Source: a virus
Direction: 5' to 3' (one strand)
Length of the DNA stretch: 42,409 nucleotides
IMG/VR virus record: IMGVR_UViG_3300008259_000321
Span: 1-42,409 of that record
The notes under the pieces are model-generated. The model searched no databases. It worked only from the letters and a program-made list of their open reading frames with translations, and was not told where the DNA came from. Shown here piece after piece: positions 21,235-30,071 of this stretch. The position numbers and the translations under genes were made by a program. The first letter of the stretch is position 1, and each line of letters begins with the position of its first letter.

Positions 21235-22482
21235 TTAGCCCCCTCGGAGTGCGTTGTAAAGCCCAAGCCCTGACAGTCCCGCTCCCAGCGTGGACTGGAA
21301 CAGGCTCGGCTGTTGCTGGAATGTCGAAACCGTTTGCTGCGGCTGAACCGGAACACCGCGAAGGATGTTGGAGTAGAAGCCCAACTGCCCTTGCGTGTAG
21401 CCCATCTGGTTCAGGAAGTCCTGATAGCCGACATCGAGCGAGGCTTGGTTCAATGCGCGCTTACGCTGACCCACTGCCTCCTGTTGGCCGAGCCGCTCAA
21501 TGTCCAAAGCCTGCTGGGCTTGGCCTAAATTGCCAAGAGTCTGTGCGGCTGCCAGCTGTTGCTGACGGCCAGCTAAGTCTTGCTGCAGGCCAGCCAACCC
21601 GAACTGAGTTTGCTGCTGACGGGAAGCCTCACGAGCCGCTTCCTGACGCGCAGCCAATTCAGCTGACGCCAGACGCTGTTGCTGCGTGGTCTGTTGGGCA
21701 GCCAATCCCATTTGAGCCGCCGCTTGTCGAGCCGCCTCTTGCGCCTGAAAGCCTGACAATCCGCTGGCTGCTGCGGCCTGACGGGCAGCCTCTTGAGTTT
21801 GGAAGCCAGCCAGCTGCGCCTGACGATCACGCTCGTACTGCTGCATGGCAGTTTCGTACGCAGCCGCACGTCCCTTGGCAGTGACGTCACCCACTTGTTC
21901 CAGAATATTGCGCTGCAGTTCTGAACGCTCAAGAGCCTCGCGGTATCCGCCGCGACCACCCGCTTGAGCAGCTGCCTGACTAATACCCGTTCTTGCTCGT
22001 TCAGCCCCCTTCTCTAACTCACGAACCGCCGCACTCGTCACTGCCTCCTGATACGGAGTCATGTATCGAGAAGCCACCTCGGAGGTGAATGGCCCAACGC
22101 CACCAAGTATCCCTGCCTGATATGCCGCTGGGCCAACGCCGGCTTGGTAGCTGGCAGTGATATCAGTTGGGGCGTAGGCTGCCGTGAAAGTGCCGGGTTG
22201 GTATAGCTGTGCAAAGTTAAACGCACTCGGGCCTGCCTGCGCAGCCTGAGCAGCAACGCCAGTGGCTGCGGCAATCTGTTGCGGAGTGGCCAGCGAAGAA
22301 ATGCCACGCTGTGCGGCTAGCTCCGCCTCAGTGAAATCAGCAAGCCTTGCGCCTGTATACGGCTGATAGCCCTGAAGGCTCTCGGTTTCTGCTCTCTGGA
22401 GCAGACGCTCGAAATACGGGGCGGCGTACTCAGGCAGTGCCTGTTGGTAGACCGTGGTGCTAGTGGGTGCTGTTTCTGCCAT
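21235..22482 (-). CDS. Ala/Gln-rich probable internal virion protein
   Basis: 415 residues behind AGAGGAAAC. The N-terminus (YQQALPEYAAPYFERLLQRA, then QGYQPYTGARLADFT) and RYMTPYQEAVTSAAVREL resemble a conserved podovirus structural family. Residues about 220-320 are almost pure Ala/Gln/Arg helix and hold a direct repeat GFQTQEAARQAAA / GFQAQEAARQAAA. The C-terminus is GLSGLGLYNALRGG. Likely ejected with DNA or part of the internal core, by position and composition. Confidence 0.6.
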   Translation of the reverse strand: MAETAPTSTTVYQQALPEYAAPYFERLLQRAETESLQGYQPYTGARLADFTEAELAAQRGISSLATPQQIAAATGVAAQAAQAGPSAFNFAQLYQPGTFTAAYAPTDITASYQAGVGPAAYQAGILGGVGPFTSEVASRYMTPYQEAVTSAAVRELEKGAERARTGISQAAAQAGGRGGYREALERSELQRNILEQVGDVTAKGRAAAYETAMQQYERDRQAQLAGFQTQEAARQAAAASGLSGFQAQEAARQAAAQMGLAAQQTTQQQRLASAELAARQEAAREASRQQQTQFGLAGLQQDLAGRQQQLAAAQTLGNLGQAQQALDIERLGQQEAVGQRKRALNQASLDVGYQDFLNQMGYTQGQLGFYSNILRGVPVQPQQTVSTFQQQPSLFQSTLGAGLSGLGLYNALRGG

Positions 22483-22497
22483 TGATGTTTCCTCTAA

Positions 22498-23928
22498 TCA
22501 AGCAGGCAAGACTTTGGCTGAGTTAATGGGTCGCGCCTGCTTGGTTGACCCAGTTTTATCTTTACGAACTCGGGACATCATCTGTTCAAGTTTATGCCTT
22601 CCCGAGTCACTATTCCCATCTCCGAGCATGCTGACCACATCAGCAGGGATGATGAACTCGCCCGGCGAGACTGCGACCCGTTCGCTGCTGCCAATCACGC
22701 CATCGACCATATCGTCCATGCCGCCAGTGTGGCCCTCCACCATCCCTTCCTTGCGGCTGCCGTTGGCAACAGACTCTAGGGTCTCCTCGCGGAGTTTGCG
22801 GAAGGCACGGTTGCCGTGCAGATCAATGAACTTCTGGATGACATCATCGGTCTGATCTTCCGGCAGCTGCCCTAAGATTGCAGCCTGTGTCAGCGGGATC
22901 AGCTGGCGACTGCCATCTGTCATCGGCGCGTCAGAGTCCTCCATCATGGTCTCTTCTATCTCGCCGCCCTCGTTATAGCCTTGGATCATCTCCAAGTAGC
23001 CACGAGGTGAGTACGACTTAATCGTACCGCCAACAGCTTTAGGCTCGATGCGATCGTCAGGTGTAGTGCCGGGGCGTGTACCCGGACTTCCACCCGGAGT
23101 GGTTCCCGGCTGAGTCGTATCAATCACTGCCGGCGGATTCAGGTTCGTGAAGAACATCCACTCAGGCAGGAAGCCATGGCGGTAGTCTCCCGGTGCGCCA
23201 AAGTACTTACGCTCTTGGCCTTCCGGGATATAGCCAAGGCCGCCAGTGCCAGTGTATCCGCCACCGCCACCAACGCCGGCTCCAGCCCCACCCGCAGTGC
23301 CGCCAGCCAATGCTGAAAGCAACTGGGCAATTGCAGCGTCCGTTAAAATCTCTTGCCCTTTCTCCTTCAATGTATCCAGCAAACCCGGAGTGTTAATTGG
23401 AGTTGGAGCAGTAGGCGGGACGAATGGCGTAGTAGTTGGAATATTTGGCGTCGGCACATTCAAGTCAGGCTCACCCGGCTTGCTGCCTCGAATCACCACT
23501 TCCGCTTCGGTCGGGAACATATCCGACGTTAAGTCAATATCGCTATCCACCACATCAAGGTTAAGGACAGGGACATCCACTTCCTGCACTGGCGTACGAG
23601 GACTTGTCACCACCACCTCATCGAGCGGAGTCTCGATAACAGGCGTAGCCGGAGGCGGAACAGCCACTACAGGCACATTCACCTGTTGATCTGTTTGCGG
23701 CCCAGTCCTCACCGTCACTTGATCAAGCGGCGGTTGAACAACATCAGCAGGAGGCGCTGGCGGAGGCGTAGTCACAACAGGCACATTGGGCTGCTGCGTT
23801 GTTTCCGGGCCAGTTCTCACTGTGACCTGATCAAGCGGAGTCTGTACCACAGGCTGCTCTGGAGCAGGTGGCGGGGTAACAACTACAGGCGCATTGGGCT
23901 GTTGAACCGTCTCAGGACCAGGCCTCAC
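22498..23928 (-). CDS. repeat-containing probable virion protein
   Basis: 476 residues from GTG 23928, which overlaps the preceding TGA (GTGA). The first 105 residues are three Pro/Val-rich repeats of about 36 residues (units of the type TGPETTQQPNVPVVTTPPP). Next are acidic and Pro-rich linkers and a Gly-rich segment near 215. The C-terminus has VSPGEFIIPADVVSMLGDGN, then HKLEQMMSRVRKDK, a conserved ending found in podovirus internal or tail-associated proteins. The exact role is unknown. Confidence 0.65.
   Translation of the reverse strand: MRPGPETVQQPNAPVVVTPPPAPEQPVVQTPLDQVTVRTGPETTQQPNVPVVTTPPPAPPADVVQPPLDQVTVRTGPQTDQQVNVPVVAVPPPATPVIETPLDEVVVTSPRTPVQEVDVPVLNLDVVDSDIDLTSDMFPTEAEVVIRGSKPGEPDLNVPTPNIPTTTPFVPPTAPTPINTPGLLDTLKEKGQEILTDAAIAQLLSALAGGTAGGAGAGVGGGGGYTGTGGLGYIPEGQERKYFGAPGDYRHGFLPEWMFFTNLNPPAVIDTTQPGTTPGGSPGTRPGTTPDDRIEPKAVGGTIKSYSPRGYLEMIQGYNEGGEIEETMMEDSDAPMTDGSRQLIPLTQAAILGQLPEDQTDDVIQKFIDLHGNRAFRKLREETLESVANGSRKEGMVEGHTGGMDDMVDGVIGSSERVAVSPGEFIIPADVVSMLGDGNSDSGRHKLEQMMSRVRKDKTGSTKQARPINSAKVLPA
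23610..23928 (-). repeat. three tandem 36-codon repeats
   Basis: Codons 1-34, 35-70 and 71-105 of the gene repeat the pattern TGPxTxQQxNxPVV-x-PPPAP-x-PLDQVTV. The first unit begins at the GTG start codon itself. The DNA is also visibly repeated (GGGCTGTTG, TGATCAAGCGG and GTAACAAC-type blocks). It probably arose by unequal duplication. Confidence 0.7.
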
Positions 23929-26141
23929 CGCGTTGCTTGAGCAATGCTGTTGGCTTGATTTACTGCCGACACGATCACCGTGTTGGGGTCAGCGACAGTA
24001 ACGAGCGTGTTGTTGACTTGCTCACCGAGCGGCAGATTGTCCAATGCCCAGTTGTTGTAGGCATCTTTGATTCCGCCCAACGCAGTCTCAGCAATAAAGC
24101 TAAGACCGCCAGCGATCAAGCCAGCTTTCAATGCGTCCTCGAAACTGCCCCCTTGCAAGGCAGAGCCAGATGCGCCAATGATGGCAGAGCCAAGCGCAGT
24201 TGTGCCTGCCTTGCCAAGTCCAGCAAGGCCAAGTTTTGCACCAATCGAGCTAGAAGCCACTGCATCGCCAAGCGCAAATGGCACACCAGCAAATGCCAGA
24301 GCCACTGTGATCAGCGGGATAGTCAGGTTCTGCTTGGTTGACTTCATGCCAACCTGATCAGCTGCCGTGGGATATCCAACGCCACCCGAAGCCTTGAGAG
24401 CAGCAATGTCTTTTTGCATCGCTGCGTTCTTGTCTATCGTGTAGATGTAGTCGCCCACTTTCGCGCCGGGGTACAGAAGCGGGATCACCTTATCAACTGG
24501 CATTGCTTCGTAATAGGCGCGGATATCATCTTCAGTCATCGGCCCAGCCATCTGGGAGATGTCCGAAGTTCTCATCATGTTGGCAGTGAAGATGCCCTGC
24601 GTCATTTCGCCGGGGTTGAACTTCTCGATGTACTGCTTATCGCCAGAAATGGCCAGATCAAAAGCCTTCTCGAAATTTTTGGCAGCGAGAGCCTGACGAA
24701 TATCGTCAAAGCGGTTCTTCAGGAAGCTGCTGTATTCATTCATCTGCTCGACGCCCTTCAACTCCTCTGGGGATAGCCCAGCTAAGAAGTTGGCTTCCAT
24801 CGCAGCAGTGTCTACGCCAGAGTAGAGCGGCTTCATGTTGGCAGCGATAGCATCTGCCTCCGCCTGAGTGAGGCCGTAATCAGCCAGCGTTTGCTGCGGC
24901 GGCGCTTCAACTGTCGGCTGACCAATCGGTTTGTACACCGTTGCAGACACATTGGGGTCAACCGAGATCGGACCGATGGCAAAGTTTCTGGCCACATCAA
25001 CCTGGCCGCCAACTTTTGGCTGGCTGAGCAATGCAGCTAATTCATATAAGGCTTGATCATTAAATCCAGTGCTTTCTGGAATTTCAGCGCCGGGAACAAA
25101 GAAGCTGCTGACGTCCACTGGAGCAGGCTGAGAATCAACCGGCGTCACAGGCGGATTATAAATAGGCTCATCTGGAAGCGGCCTGTCAGCAGGAACCGCA
25201 GCTTGCTGGCTTCTAGTGTCTGCTGCCTTGTATGTGTCAGGCAGTTGATCGTACGGAGTGCGAACGCCGGTCTCTTCTGGCAAGCGGTTATATGTGCCGT
25301 CTGACCACAGGAACCATTCCTCGCTACCTTGATCGTTGAATTGATCAAAGGAGATGAGATCGCCGTCGAACTTGCGCTGCACAATGCCGCCCTCCGCCAT
25401 TCCCGGTCTGTAGTACGGGTTTGAACTGGGGACAATCTGTGGGTACTTCGTTTGCAATTGCTTGCGACGCTGTGTTTGGCTCGTCAAGAAATTCTGGTAC
25501 TGCCGGATGTAATCCTCTTCGGCATTGATACGGGCAAGCTCACCGAGGCCTGTTGTCAACGGCAACAACACTCCCGGCTTCTGGATTTGCTCCATGAAAT
25601 TATCGAGGCCGCCTTCAGTGGCCACCTTCGCCATCTCAATAGGATTGAACTCAGGCGACTTGAAAGCCTCTGAATAGCGTGAACCGAACGTGCCTGTCTC
25701 TGGCTTTTTGAAGATGCCGAACTTGTAGCCGGTATCTGCGATGGGCTGGCCAGTCGCAGCATCTACTGCCGCATCTGGCGAAGTGGCGGCAAGATTTCGG
25801 CCCAGTCTGCCAACCGATGAGCTGACAAGACCAGACATGATGCCCTTCTCAAGGCTGCCACCACCGATCATGGTTGAGGCAGTGGAGGCCAAGAAGCTAG
25901 ATACGCCGGGGGAAAATCCGACTGCCTTGAAAGCAGGGCCTAGGAAGGCAGAGCCTACAAATGGCAACAGGTCTTTGAACTTGAATGCCTCTGGTAAACC
26001 CGTCATCGGGTTCTCAGTGATGCCACCTAAGTTGGCAAGGTATTTCACTTCGCTAGGAGCGACGTGCATCAGCATGGTGTCGCCATAGCGACCCTGCTCA
26101 GCCAATATCCCTGCAAGTCCTTGCATCGTCTGGTTGGGCAT
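23925..26141 (-). CDS. probable internal or tail-associated virion protein
   Basis: 738 residues behind GAGAGAG. The N-terminus LAGILAEQGRYGDTMLMHVA, then PSEVKYL and NPMTGLPEAFKF is typical of a conserved podovirus protein. About 60-110 and 600-690 are Gly/Ala-rich and hydrophobic (for example TVALAFAGVPFALGDAVASS), so they may insert in membranes, as ejection proteins do. The middle is Pro-rich and globular. It overlaps the repeat-protein gene by GTGA coupling. Confidence 0.6.
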   Translation of the reverse strand: MPNQTMQGLAGILAEQGRYGDTMLMHVAPSEVKYLANLGGITENPMTGLPEAFKFKDLLPFVGSAFLGPAFKAVGFSPGVSSFLASTASTMIGGGSLEKGIMSGLVSSSVGRLGRNLAATSPDAAVDAATGQPIADTGYKFGIFKKPETGTFGSRYSEAFKSPEFNPIEMAKVATEGGLDNFMEQIQKPGVLLPLTTGLGELARINAEEDYIRQYQNFLTSQTQRRKQLQTKYPQIVPSSNPYYRPGMAEGGIVQRKFDGDLISFDQFNDQGSEEWFLWSDGTYNRLPEETGVRTPYDQLPDTYKAADTRSQQAAVPADRPLPDEPIYNPPVTPVDSQPAPVDVSSFFVPGAEIPESTGFNDQALYELAALLSQPKVGGQVDVARNFAIGPISVDPNVSATVYKPIGQPTVEAPPQQTLADYGLTQAEADAIAANMKPLYSGVDTAAMEANFLAGLSPEELKGVEQMNEYSSFLKNRFDDIRQALAAKNFEKAFDLAISGDKQYIEKFNPGEMTQGIFTANMMRTSDISQMAGPMTEDDIRAYYEAMPVDKVIPLLYPGAKVGDYIYTIDKNAAMQKDIAALKASGGVGYPTAADQVGMKSTKQNLTIPLITVALAFAGVPFALGDAVASSSIGAKLGLAGLGKAGTTALGSAIIGASGSALQGGSFEDALKAGLIAGGLSFIAETALGGIKDAYNNWALDNLPLGEQVNNTLVTVADPNTVIVSAVNQANSIAQATR

Positions 26142-26146
26142 CTTGA

Positions 26147-26482
26147 TTACTCTCTCGAAGTTTCAACGCCGAATATGTTGAAAGCCACATTCGTTGCGCT
26201 GGCATAAACCCGAACCCTGTCAGTCTCGTTCAGGGTCATTCCGATAACGACTAGCAGCGTATCTTTCGCGCCGATCACATAGTCGTAGTAGATATACTGC
26301 TTTGTGCTGTTAGCTTCGTTAGCCACTGCCACAGAAATGCGGATCGTGACTGGCGAAGAGCCAGTGTTGCAGACCGTAATGCTGCTGATAGTGGCCTGCG
26401 CTTCAGCAGGCACAACATACAGGTCTGCTGATGTCGTGGCGGCGGGAGAAGCCTGACCAAGTACTTTGATTGAGTCTGCCAT
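26147..26482 (-). CDS. small beta-rich virion protein (paralogue of 27701-28036)
   Basis: 111 residues. IKVLGQASPAATTSADLYVV, then TISSITVCNTGSSPVTIRIS is a beta-sandwich-like pattern shared with the gene at 27701-28036, the strongest common piece being the I-C-N-T-x-x-S-P strand. Small proteins of this type decorate heads or fibres in marine podoviruses. It is placed directly after a 406-residue structural protein. Confidence 0.6.
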   Translation of the reverse strand: MADSIKVLGQASPAATTSADLYVVPAEAQATISSITVCNTGSSPVTIRISVAVANEANSTKQYIYYDYVIGAKDTLLVVIGMTLNETDRVRVYASATNVAFNIFGVETSRE

Positions 26483-26483
26483 A

Positions 26484-27704
26484 TTAAGGGTCTGTTAAAT
26501 CCCAGTAAGACATTGCGCCGATCCCATCCCCTGTTCCAGTAATAACTCTAACTGCCAGCGTGTAGATGTCGCTGACGTTTGCCAGAGTTACTCCAAGCTG
26601 GAGATCGAAGTTGTATGAAGAGATTTCGTTGAATGGCGTTGAGGACAGTACACCGGAAGAGGTGTAATCCAGCTTCACGATCTCTCCGCCGGTCATTGAT
26701 GTGGCGGCAGTGTCGAACTCTACGTTCGTAGAGAGGCTGCCAAACGAAGCCCCAGTCAATGTCGGGTTTTTAACTAACACCACTTCGAAATAGTCTGATG
26801 CTGAAGTCGGCATAAATGAGTAGCCGTTCGGGATGACAACAGCGCCGAGGTTGGTGGACTTAAGGCGAATGGATGTCAATGGGTAAAAAGAAGTTCCAAT
26901 GCCCGTGGTTTCTGTTGTCTCTCTAGCCCAAGTTAACTGAGAGCGTTGCTCGTAACCGCCCTCGCTTGCAACAGAAGAGCATATTTGCTTCATGCTCTTG
27001 GTTCCCGATATGGCGCCAGTGTTCGTTATCTCGTAACGAAGCGGCAGTATCGCTGTCTGCATATAGACCTCTGTCAGCGAGTTGGCATTGTGAAATGTGT
27101 GAGCCACAATGTATTCGCCATCGATGACGAACCCACAGCGAACCGAGCCAACGCCAAGCCACTCAAAATCCATGAATAGGATTTGCGTCTTGGTTTCATC
27201 CAGAGTGACGCCACTAGGGCCGGTTCCATCCAGCTTGTCCCCGTTCCAACTGGATTGATTAACAGTCCTTGCATCGCTTACAGAACCGCTCGTATAGGTT
27301 CTGACAACGAAAGAGAGGGCATCGTCATTCTGCTGGAAGAAGACGCCATTGTTCGTGTTGAAGTAGCCGACCCTTTGGCGCAAGTTGGCTTCACCAGCCG
27401 CCATCGTGAAGGTGGCTAGAATCAACAACGACTTGCCCGGCTGATACGGGAACACTCGCCTTGTCTGCCTAACAACCTCGTCCCCAGATGCCGATGTAAC
27501 TTGCATCCTGACGGCTGACTCGTTAGAGAGGAACGTGACCGTTCCAGAACCCGATGTGGATTCTGAGAACTGCGGGTCTTTAGCGTATCGGTTCTGGCTG
27601 TCAAACAGCGTATAGGGAGTGGAAGTCCTTAGTCGGCCAAACGCATCTAGCGTCGTGCCGCCGTAGAAAACTTCTTGACTGCCTTTTGGGTAAACCGAAA
27701 TCAC
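26484..27704 (-). CDS. structural protein, probable fibre or head-associated beta protein
   Basis: 406 residues. The opening YGGTTLDAFGRLRTSTPYTL, then FDSQNRYAKDP is a conserved marker of a marine phage virion family. The rest alternates beta-strands with Ser/Thr loops (SSGVLSSTPFNEISSYNFDL) and has jelly-roll-like WLGVGSVRCGFVIDGEYIVA. No enzyme motif is seen. It is flanked by two small paralogous beta proteins, which suggests one assembled appendage. Confidence 0.6.
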   Translation of the reverse strand: MISVYPKGSQEVFYGGTTLDAFGRLRTSTPYTLFDSQNRYAKDPQFSESTSGSGTVTFLSNESAVRMQVTSASGDEVVRQTRRVFPYQPGKSLLILATFTMAAGEANLRQRVGYFNTNNGVFFQQNDDALSFVVRTYTSGSVSDARTVNQSSWNGDKLDGTGPSGVTLDETKTQILFMDFEWLGVGSVRCGFVIDGEYIVAHTFHNANSLTEVYMQTAILPLRYEITNTGAISGTKSMKQICSSVASEGGYEQRSQLTWARETTETTGIGTSFYPLTSIRLKSTNLGAVVIPNGYSFMPTSASDYFEVVLVKNPTLTGASFGSLSTNVEFDTAATSMTGGEIVKLDYTSSGVLSSTPFNEISSYNFDLQLGVTLANVSDIYTLAVRVITGTGDGIGAMSYWDLTDP

Positions 27705-28036
27705 AGGGCTTCTCCGCCGCTAGCCGATATCGTGCATCCGGTAGCTGACGCTTTCACTTGGATCGTATCCCCAGCATTGAGTATCTGCATCCCACACCAC
27801 TGCAGCGTGCTGTAGGCAGGCAGCGAGGCGTTATAGAGGATGGCGTTGCTGGCACTGGCCGTCCCCGCCGAAGGCACTAGAGACACGTATACGCCAATAG
27901 GGGAGCCTGTCGTGTTGCAAATATCCATGTCCTTGACGTAGGTTCTCGTGGACGCAGGGGCCGTATACAGCGTCGTATACGATGTCGTAATGGCTGCCTG
28001 CCCGAGCTTGAGGCCTGTGATGTTCTGGAATGCCAT
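27701..28036 (-). CDS. small beta-rich virion protein (paralogue of 26147-26482)
   Basis: 111 residues, same length as its paralogue. AITTSYTTLYTAPASTRTYV, then KDMDICNTTGSPIGVYVSLV carries the strand-turn-strand pattern with ICNTTGSP. It overlaps the 406-residue gene by four bases and the previous gene by one (TAATG). Probably a decoration or fibre-joint subunit, by analogy with short beta proteins in podovirus late operons. Confidence 0.6.
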   Translation of the reverse strand: MAFQNITGLKLGQAAITTSYTTLYTAPASTRTYVKDMDICNTTGSPIGVYVSLVPSAGTASASNAILYNASLPAYSTLQWCGMQILNAGDTIQVKASATGCTISASGGEAL

Positions 28037-28284
28037 TAGCAGCTACCCCAGCTGCCTAGCCAAGCCCCGACATTGTTAGTGGTTGTCTGGGATGGGTAGA
28101 GCGGCATGAATTGAAACCGCTTCATGGCAAGGCTGCCCACGCTGTCCCCTTGAGTTTTGGCACGGAGAGTCTCGGAGCGAAGCTCCTGGATTTCCAGCTC
28201 TAAGGTTCTGCGAGTTAACGCTTCATTGAACTTGTCGTAAGCAGGGGCTGCAATTGGCAGCGTCAGTGGAATTCTGCCAGCCAT
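28036..28284 (-). CDS. small virion-associated hypothetical protein
   Basis: 82 residues, both ends in TAATG overlaps. IPLTLPIAAPAYDKFNEALT, then RRTLELEIQELRSET resembles small podovirus proteins with a Pro-rich start and a single coiled-coil helix. The end is Trp/Gly-rich (NNVGAWLGSWGSC). Its role is unknown; by context it belongs to the same assembly as the neighbouring beta proteins. Confidence 0.6.
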   Translation of the reverse strand: MAGRIPLTLPIAAPAYDKFNEALTRRTLELEIQELRSETLRAKTQGDSVGSLAMKRFQFMPLYPSQTTTNNVGAWLGSWGSC

Positions 28285-29438
28285 TAGCGTTGACCATCCG
28301 TGCGAAGATCAAACCGAAGGTCGCCTAATCGCCACCCGTATCCTAGGCCAGCACTCTCCACTCGAACCGCCGCCTGACGCATGCGGTTTCTGACAAATAC
28401 CTGATCAGTGGAGGAACCCACTGTCGAAGTGGATTTAGTGTTCAAGCTCTGCAATGGGTAATCCTTGCCCTTAATGACAAGGCTAATCATATTCGAACTG
28501 GTGGAGCCTTGGAATTTAAAGTCTGGGATAACCCTAGACATGAACATAAATTTCTGACCCGGATCAAGCTCAAGACTGCCAGACTCGATATAGGCAGTTA
28601 ATGGGCTGCCATCAGCGTCGTAACCTATTTCATGCTGATAGAGATACCCAGAGCCATTAACTTTGCCAGCGGCAATCGGGAAGTTCTTCAGTGCGGAGTC
28701 ATAGTAGGCAGTTCTTTCCATCGTGCCGATGTACCAGATTTCTTCCTTGTAGTTGTAAGTGACGTAACGATTCACTTCCTGTGAGCTGCTGGACGGGTAG
28801 TACCAAGTCACTTCGGAGAACTTGGAGTTAGTGGCGGCAAATATCTTGTATGCCTGCCCCAAGTTGATATCAGAGAAGACGTAATTCAGGACAGTACAAT
28901 CCAAGGTTTGAACCGCTCCGTTGTAAACGTAGAAGTTGCCTTCGTCCATAAAGAAGACAAGGCCGTTTGCATCCGCTACGCAATTCGGAGATATACAACC
29001 GTGATAGTCCGAAACCAACGAGAATGAATAAACAAATGGAGAACCCACATAACGCATGCTGTATACGCCAGCGTCAGTGAATATCAGAACTTCTTGCTTG
29101 GTCTTTTGTGCCGTCACAACGTAAGAGCCAGAGCCTAGCAACTGACCGCCAGCGTCATTAGTGGATGTTGGTGTCCAGTCGATCGCGCTATCTGACTCTG
29201 ACCAGCGAACAAGTAGCGGGTCTATGTTGGTAGAGCCAATTGGATTGCACCCAAACGCAATCACTTGAGCAGCGTTTTCGCTCACCATGATTTGAGTGGC
29301 TGCTACTGGCGCATCGGATGAGCCACTAACGGCAGTAAGAGCGACGCCTCTGGAGCTAGTCCCGAGGCTTTGATCCCAATAATAAACGGGCCTGACGGCG
29401 TAATGGCAGTGGAAGAACCCCAAGCGCCATAACCCCAA
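28284..29438 (-). CDS. C-terminal part of a frame-broken virion protein
   Basis: The frame is open from 29438 (a TTG) to 28284. Credible sequence begins at PVYYWDQSLGTSSRGVALTA, then runs VIAFGCNPIGSTNIDPLLVR, then VLIFTDAGVYSMRYVGSPFV, and ends LGYGWRLGDLRFDLRTDGQR. This matches the C-terminal two-thirds of a common podovirus structural protein of about 600 residues whose N-terminal third is the next entry in another frame. No ribosome site stands at the TTG, so independent initiation is unlikely. The likely true state is one gene broken near 29391. Confidence 0.7.
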   Translation of the reverse strand: MGLWRLGFFHCHYAVRPVYYWDQSLGTSSRGVALTAVSGSSDAPVAATQIMVSENAAQVIAFGCNPIGSTNIDPLLVRWSESDSAIDWTPTSTNDAGGQLLGSGSYVVTAQKTKQEVLIFTDAGVYSMRYVGSPFVYSFSLVSDYHGCISPNCVADANGLVFFMDEGNFYVYNGAVQTLDCTVLNYVFSDINLGQAYKIFAATNSKFSEVTWYYPSSSSQEVNRYVTYNYKEEIWYIGTMERTAYYDSALKNFPIAAGKVNGSGYLYQHEIGYDADGSPLTAYIESGSLELDPGQKFMFMSRVIPDFKFQGSTSSNMISLVIKGKDYPLQSLNTKSTSTVGSSTDQVFVRNRMRQAAVRVESAGLGYGWRLGDLRFDLRTDGQR

Positions 29439-30049
29439 GGACCAATACCCCAGCCAGTGCTTGGGACGTAAACATCCAAGCCGACATTGATCTGGTAGAC
29501 GGCCACAACAGAAGCACCGCCACCAGATACTGCCCCGCTAGCGCAAGGCGTGGCCACTATGATCTTGTAGCTGTTAGCGTTAATAATCTGGGTAATCTGA
29601 TGCTCTTTGTTCAGATCGCCTGCCGGGATACCATCGAATCCAGACGCCCCGCTGTAAGTGACGAAATCACCCACCACGGCTCCGTGGTTAGTGTCTGCTA
29701 CTGTGACCTCAGTAGACCCAGCTGCCCCGCTAGTAAACGGGTTGTTAGCCATTGGGTTAACTGTCTTACGAATCGGCGTGATGTCGTAATACGAGCTTCC
29801 CTCATTAACGTAAAACTTTAGGTTAGTCCCAAAGCTTAAATACGTTGTGAACGTATTAGTGGCCCAATCGAATATTGATCGGCAAGTTCCCAAGAATGTG
29901 GAGTCAATATACTTCTGCCAGCCGCCAATCTTTTCAGGCCTGCCTTGCCGAAAACGAACCTTATCGGAATCAAACCAGCCACCGTCAGCCGTATATTCGG
30001 TGCCTTCCTTGTTCACACCAGGCTGAAATTTCGGCTTCGTTAAGGCCAT
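29303..30049 (-). CDS. N-terminal part of a frame-broken virion protein
   Basis: 248 residues behind a strong GGAGGATAG. The start LTKPKFQPGVNKEGTEYTAD, then GGWFDSDKVRFRQGRPEKIG is the hallmark of the family, followed by FLGTCRSIFDW and VVAVYQINVGLDV, then GPWGYGAWGSST. The tail after ITPSGP is out of family and soon stops. Adding one base at the GGCCC at 29388-29392 joins TPSGP to VYYWDQ of the other part. The segment that normally lies between them (an L-R-L-W-S-x-x-N-F-G-E-D-like stretch) also seems missing, so the lesion may be a deletion. Confidence 0.75.
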   Translation of the reverse strand: MALTKPKFQPGVNKEGTEYTADGGWFDSDKVRFRQGRPEKIGGWQKYIDSTFLGTCRSIFDWATNTFTTYLSFGTNLKFYVNEGSSYYDITPIRKTVNPMANNPFTSGAAGSTEVTVADTNHGAVVGDFVTYSGASGFDGIPAGDLNKEHQITQIINANSYKIIVATPCASGAVSGGGASVVAVYQINVGLDVYVPSTGWGIGPWGYGAWGSSTAITPSGPFIIGIKASGLAPEASLLLPLVAHPMRQ

Positions 30050-30071
30050 CTATCCTCCAACTAAACTGGTG

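Noticed and set aside
29380-29440. Programmed -1 frameshift joining the two virion gene halves
   Set aside because: No X-XXY-YYZ slippery heptamer is visible at the crossover, and a family segment is missing as well; a deletion or assembly error is simpler.
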